Assembly: GCA_027627225.1 (NCBI GenBank)
Contig: CM051024.1
Span: 83,190,204 to 83,254,203 of the forward strand
Length of the DNA: 64,000 nucleotides
Direction of reading: 5' to 3'
Source: Congeria kusceri
Taxonomy: Eukaryota > Mollusca > Bivalvia > Myida > Dreissenidae
The notes under the pieces were generated by a model, which was given only the letters and a program-made list of their open reading frames with translations, was not told the origin of the DNA and ran no database searches. This document shows positions 61,517 to 64,000 of this stretch, one piece after another. Each line of letters begins with the position of its first letter. Position 1 is the first letter of the stretch. Position numbers and translations under genes: made by a program.

Positions 61517-63410
61517 CAATATTTTCACTTAGCGGTGAATAAATAATTCGTGTTAGAAAACTGTACGGAATTGATATTTAAATGTATTCCTTTGAATTAT
61601 ATTAGCTACAAAAGCATTCAAATTAAGATGTGGCATTTGTTGCAGAAGATTTAAAATATAAAAGAAATACACTTTTTATTGTGTACACGAAAAAACAACA
61701 TTCAAAATAAACGTAATATTGTTCGTGTGAAATTTCGAAAAGATGAATGAAAGCGCAAATATAATTATGTGCTAATTGACAAGAATATCTTCTAAGACAT
61801 ACCTTCACTGTTTGGTTTTTAACGCAAATTAATTAGAATCAATACAGTGTTTATTGACAAACAAAAACGATAGTTGCAAGAGGTGTTTGCTCCCTTTAAG
61901 CTTTCACGACCCCTGCCATTTTAAACAATTAAGAACCGCTATCGCAGATAAGTCCACAGTCGTACAACATGTGCCTCCGGGTCGGTAATTGACACTGATT
62001 AGCGATAAGATAGTGCGGATTAACGACACAGGAAGACTTTTTGAATATATATTTTCTTCAACAAACACCCGCGCTGTCAACGCGAATAATCGAATATTCA
62101 ATGTATTACCAGTTAACCGCCTTAATAATCGGAGAACTGGATATTCGTTGCCATCTTTAAAAAAAAAACTTTTAGTATTATGATAAAAAGACTGAATAAA
62201 CTATTGCTATGTACTTCTGTCTTATGTAGGCTATATGTAGCTTCATTATCATTCGAAATGTGAACTGGAATTTTAAATGACTATTAGAAAAAAAAAGAAG
62301 ATAAATCCCAAAATACATAAACATAAATAAAAACAATTTAGATGCCACGATCAGTTTGTTTGCTATATTGACACGTCAGTTAACACATTAATGGCCTGTA
62401 TACACAACATGTGAAAACATAGAAAGGTAGCTAGTCAGCACGCACTTACCCCCACCCGTCATCGGGAATCGGTAGTCTGCAGAACAAATTTTGTTTTCTT
62501 TAGCAAACACCAAATTTAGAAGAGGCTACAATAACCGTTGTGATGGTTTTCGTTTGATATACATGTGTATTTACATTTATTTTGTTAACCGATGAGTAAA
62601 CAATACGTAGATTTTATAATAAAAAAAAACATGTTACAATGAAACCATATGTTTCAAATAATTATAGACACTTACGTGTATATAACCACTTTCAACACAA
62701 CTCAAGTACATGATTATTATAAAATATCGTGTCAATACGTCGGTGATTTGCATCTTTATGACGATTATAAATACGATAAAATTGAATATGCTGGTGCACG
62801 TGTGAGGATGACATATAAGTACATGTAAACAACTAATCTGAATGAATATTTTAAAAGAAGGAATGTTTGAAATAATCGCGCCCATGAAGAATAAGATAAT
62901 TATTATAATGCGTTTTTATAATCATCACAAGAACCCTCTATACACATTCACATAACAATCGAAACAATTAATTAACGATTAACTAATAAATCATTTAAAT
63001 TGACATCAGTTAATATTATTGTAAAAGTGACATCAAATTCAAATTAAGCGAATTCGTGAAATGTGGCATATACGTTAAAGGGGTGATTATTTGTATTGAA
63101 CAAAAGAACAATCAGTGATTTATCATTTTAAGTTAATTTTAATGATTATTGTTCGAATTGTAAATGTTAACTTAAACGTATATACACACTATATGAATTC
63201 AGTGTTACTTTTATATGCGTTTTCAATGTTTTCTTTGATTAATACTGTAAAATAATAATGCTTTATTATATAATTATTTATTAATTAATCGTAATATGAA
63301 GAATACAAAATAAATATATCTACATTTAACATACACTGTGCGACACACAATTTAGAATGTTGCGAAAAGACAGTAAAAAGTGTACAACTCTTAATTTTTA
63401 AAGAGCAGAG
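61517..63410. other. AT-rich spacer between the inverted CpG-rich copies
   Basis: No gene recognised. Only short frames, the longest at 62634-62885 (minus). Confidence 0.45.
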
Positions 63411-63606
63411 GCACATATACATGTCAAATTGCCGCGAATCGCGACGAAATTTCGTGACATATTCGTCGCGAAATCTCGCGCTGTGGCCGCCCGCTATATT
63501 TCGCGAATCGTCGCGAACTTTCGTGACGTCGCTTCGCGAATATTGATCGAAGGCTCGTCACGACAGCGCGAATTCTGCGGGTTTCGCGTGGCACGTACTG
63601 TACATG
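63411..63606. mobile_element. CpG-rich short element, copy 2 (inverted)
   Basis: Inverted copy of 61315-61516, ending GGGTTTCGCGTGGCACGTAC then TGTACATG. It is diverged from copy 1 in the middle, but both ends match. Confidence 0.75.
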
Positions 63607-64000
63607 AACATTAATATTATGAGTTTATGATTGATGAAAATGCAAATACGGTCAATATAGTGGTAATAAATAACATGCAACAAAATTACTGATGCTGGTG
63701 GTTGAGAATTGCACCGGTTTTCAAGCTTTGTATTATTGTTTATAAATTGTTAGATGTACTATTCATCTTGTTGATTAGCTATGTATTGTTAATCTCATAA
63801 GTAGGCAACATACGCCTAGCGGTATAATTATATGAGATTGTGCAAGTAGTTTCAAAATTTTAAACGTGTAACTAAAATATATAATGACTTAAAGGGGCTG
63901 TAACTTTAGCAAACATGTTTCAAATATCACAGTCATAAAACACTTGAAATAAAATTTGACTTCAGTGAACATAAATATAAATATCAGATAACTAGAAAAC
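63607..64000. other. AT-rich end of window, no gene seen
   Basis: No supported feature. Confidence 0.4.

Overview
The window is AT-rich eukaryotic genomic DNA, most likely from a bivalve mollusc. The grounds are intron-split animal genes with GT-AG junctions, a tRNA-derived SINE of bivalve type, many short terminal-inverted-repeat (TIR) elements, long minisatellites, and a Ty3/gypsy retrotransposon of the kind common in invertebrates. The species cannot be fixed from sequence alone. Nothing prokaryotic was seen.

Layout. 0-8.2 kb is mostly repeats: a 35-bp tandem array, a 31-bp minisatellite with 122-bp higher-order structure, and a 1.9-2.0 kb segment present twice in tandem. 9.8-15.6 kb holds seven exons of an isobutyryl-CoA dehydrogenase (ACAD8-like) gene on the + strand, disabled by three in-frame TGA codons, a frameshift and a lost splice donor. 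13-21.4 kb carries a SINE, a 64-bp array, a TIR element with a tRNA-like core, and two copies of a 30-bp sequence facing each other 2.5 kb apart. 21.3-28.9 kb is AT-rich and essentially empty apart from a GC-rich island at 26.1-26.5 kb. 29.0-29.9 kb (minus) is a decayed IRG-family GTPase.

30.8-40.7 kb is a complete but degenerate Ty3/gypsy LTR retrotransposon on the minus strand: LTRs, tRNA-Leu primer site, gag, protease, RT, RNase H and integrase. It also has an unusual third ORF with a C2H2-like finger. It sits inside a TAG-repeat microsatellite.

46.1-48.1 kb (+) is a five-exon gene of an unrecognised protein family. 51.99-52.13 kb may be another terminal exon. 53.1-58.8 kb (minus) is the most interesting host gene: a coiled-coil protein built from many 66-129 nt exons that share one phase class, so each internal exon can be skipped without breaking frame. 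One intron starts with AT instead of GT. A TTAA-flanked element rich in the CCCGACAG motif lies in one of its introns. A probable 5' end of a + strand gene is at 59.9-60.6 kb. Two inverted CpG-rich elements are at 61.3 and 63.4 kb.

All exon calls were made by eye from reading frame, splice-site sequence and phase. No alignment or database search was run.
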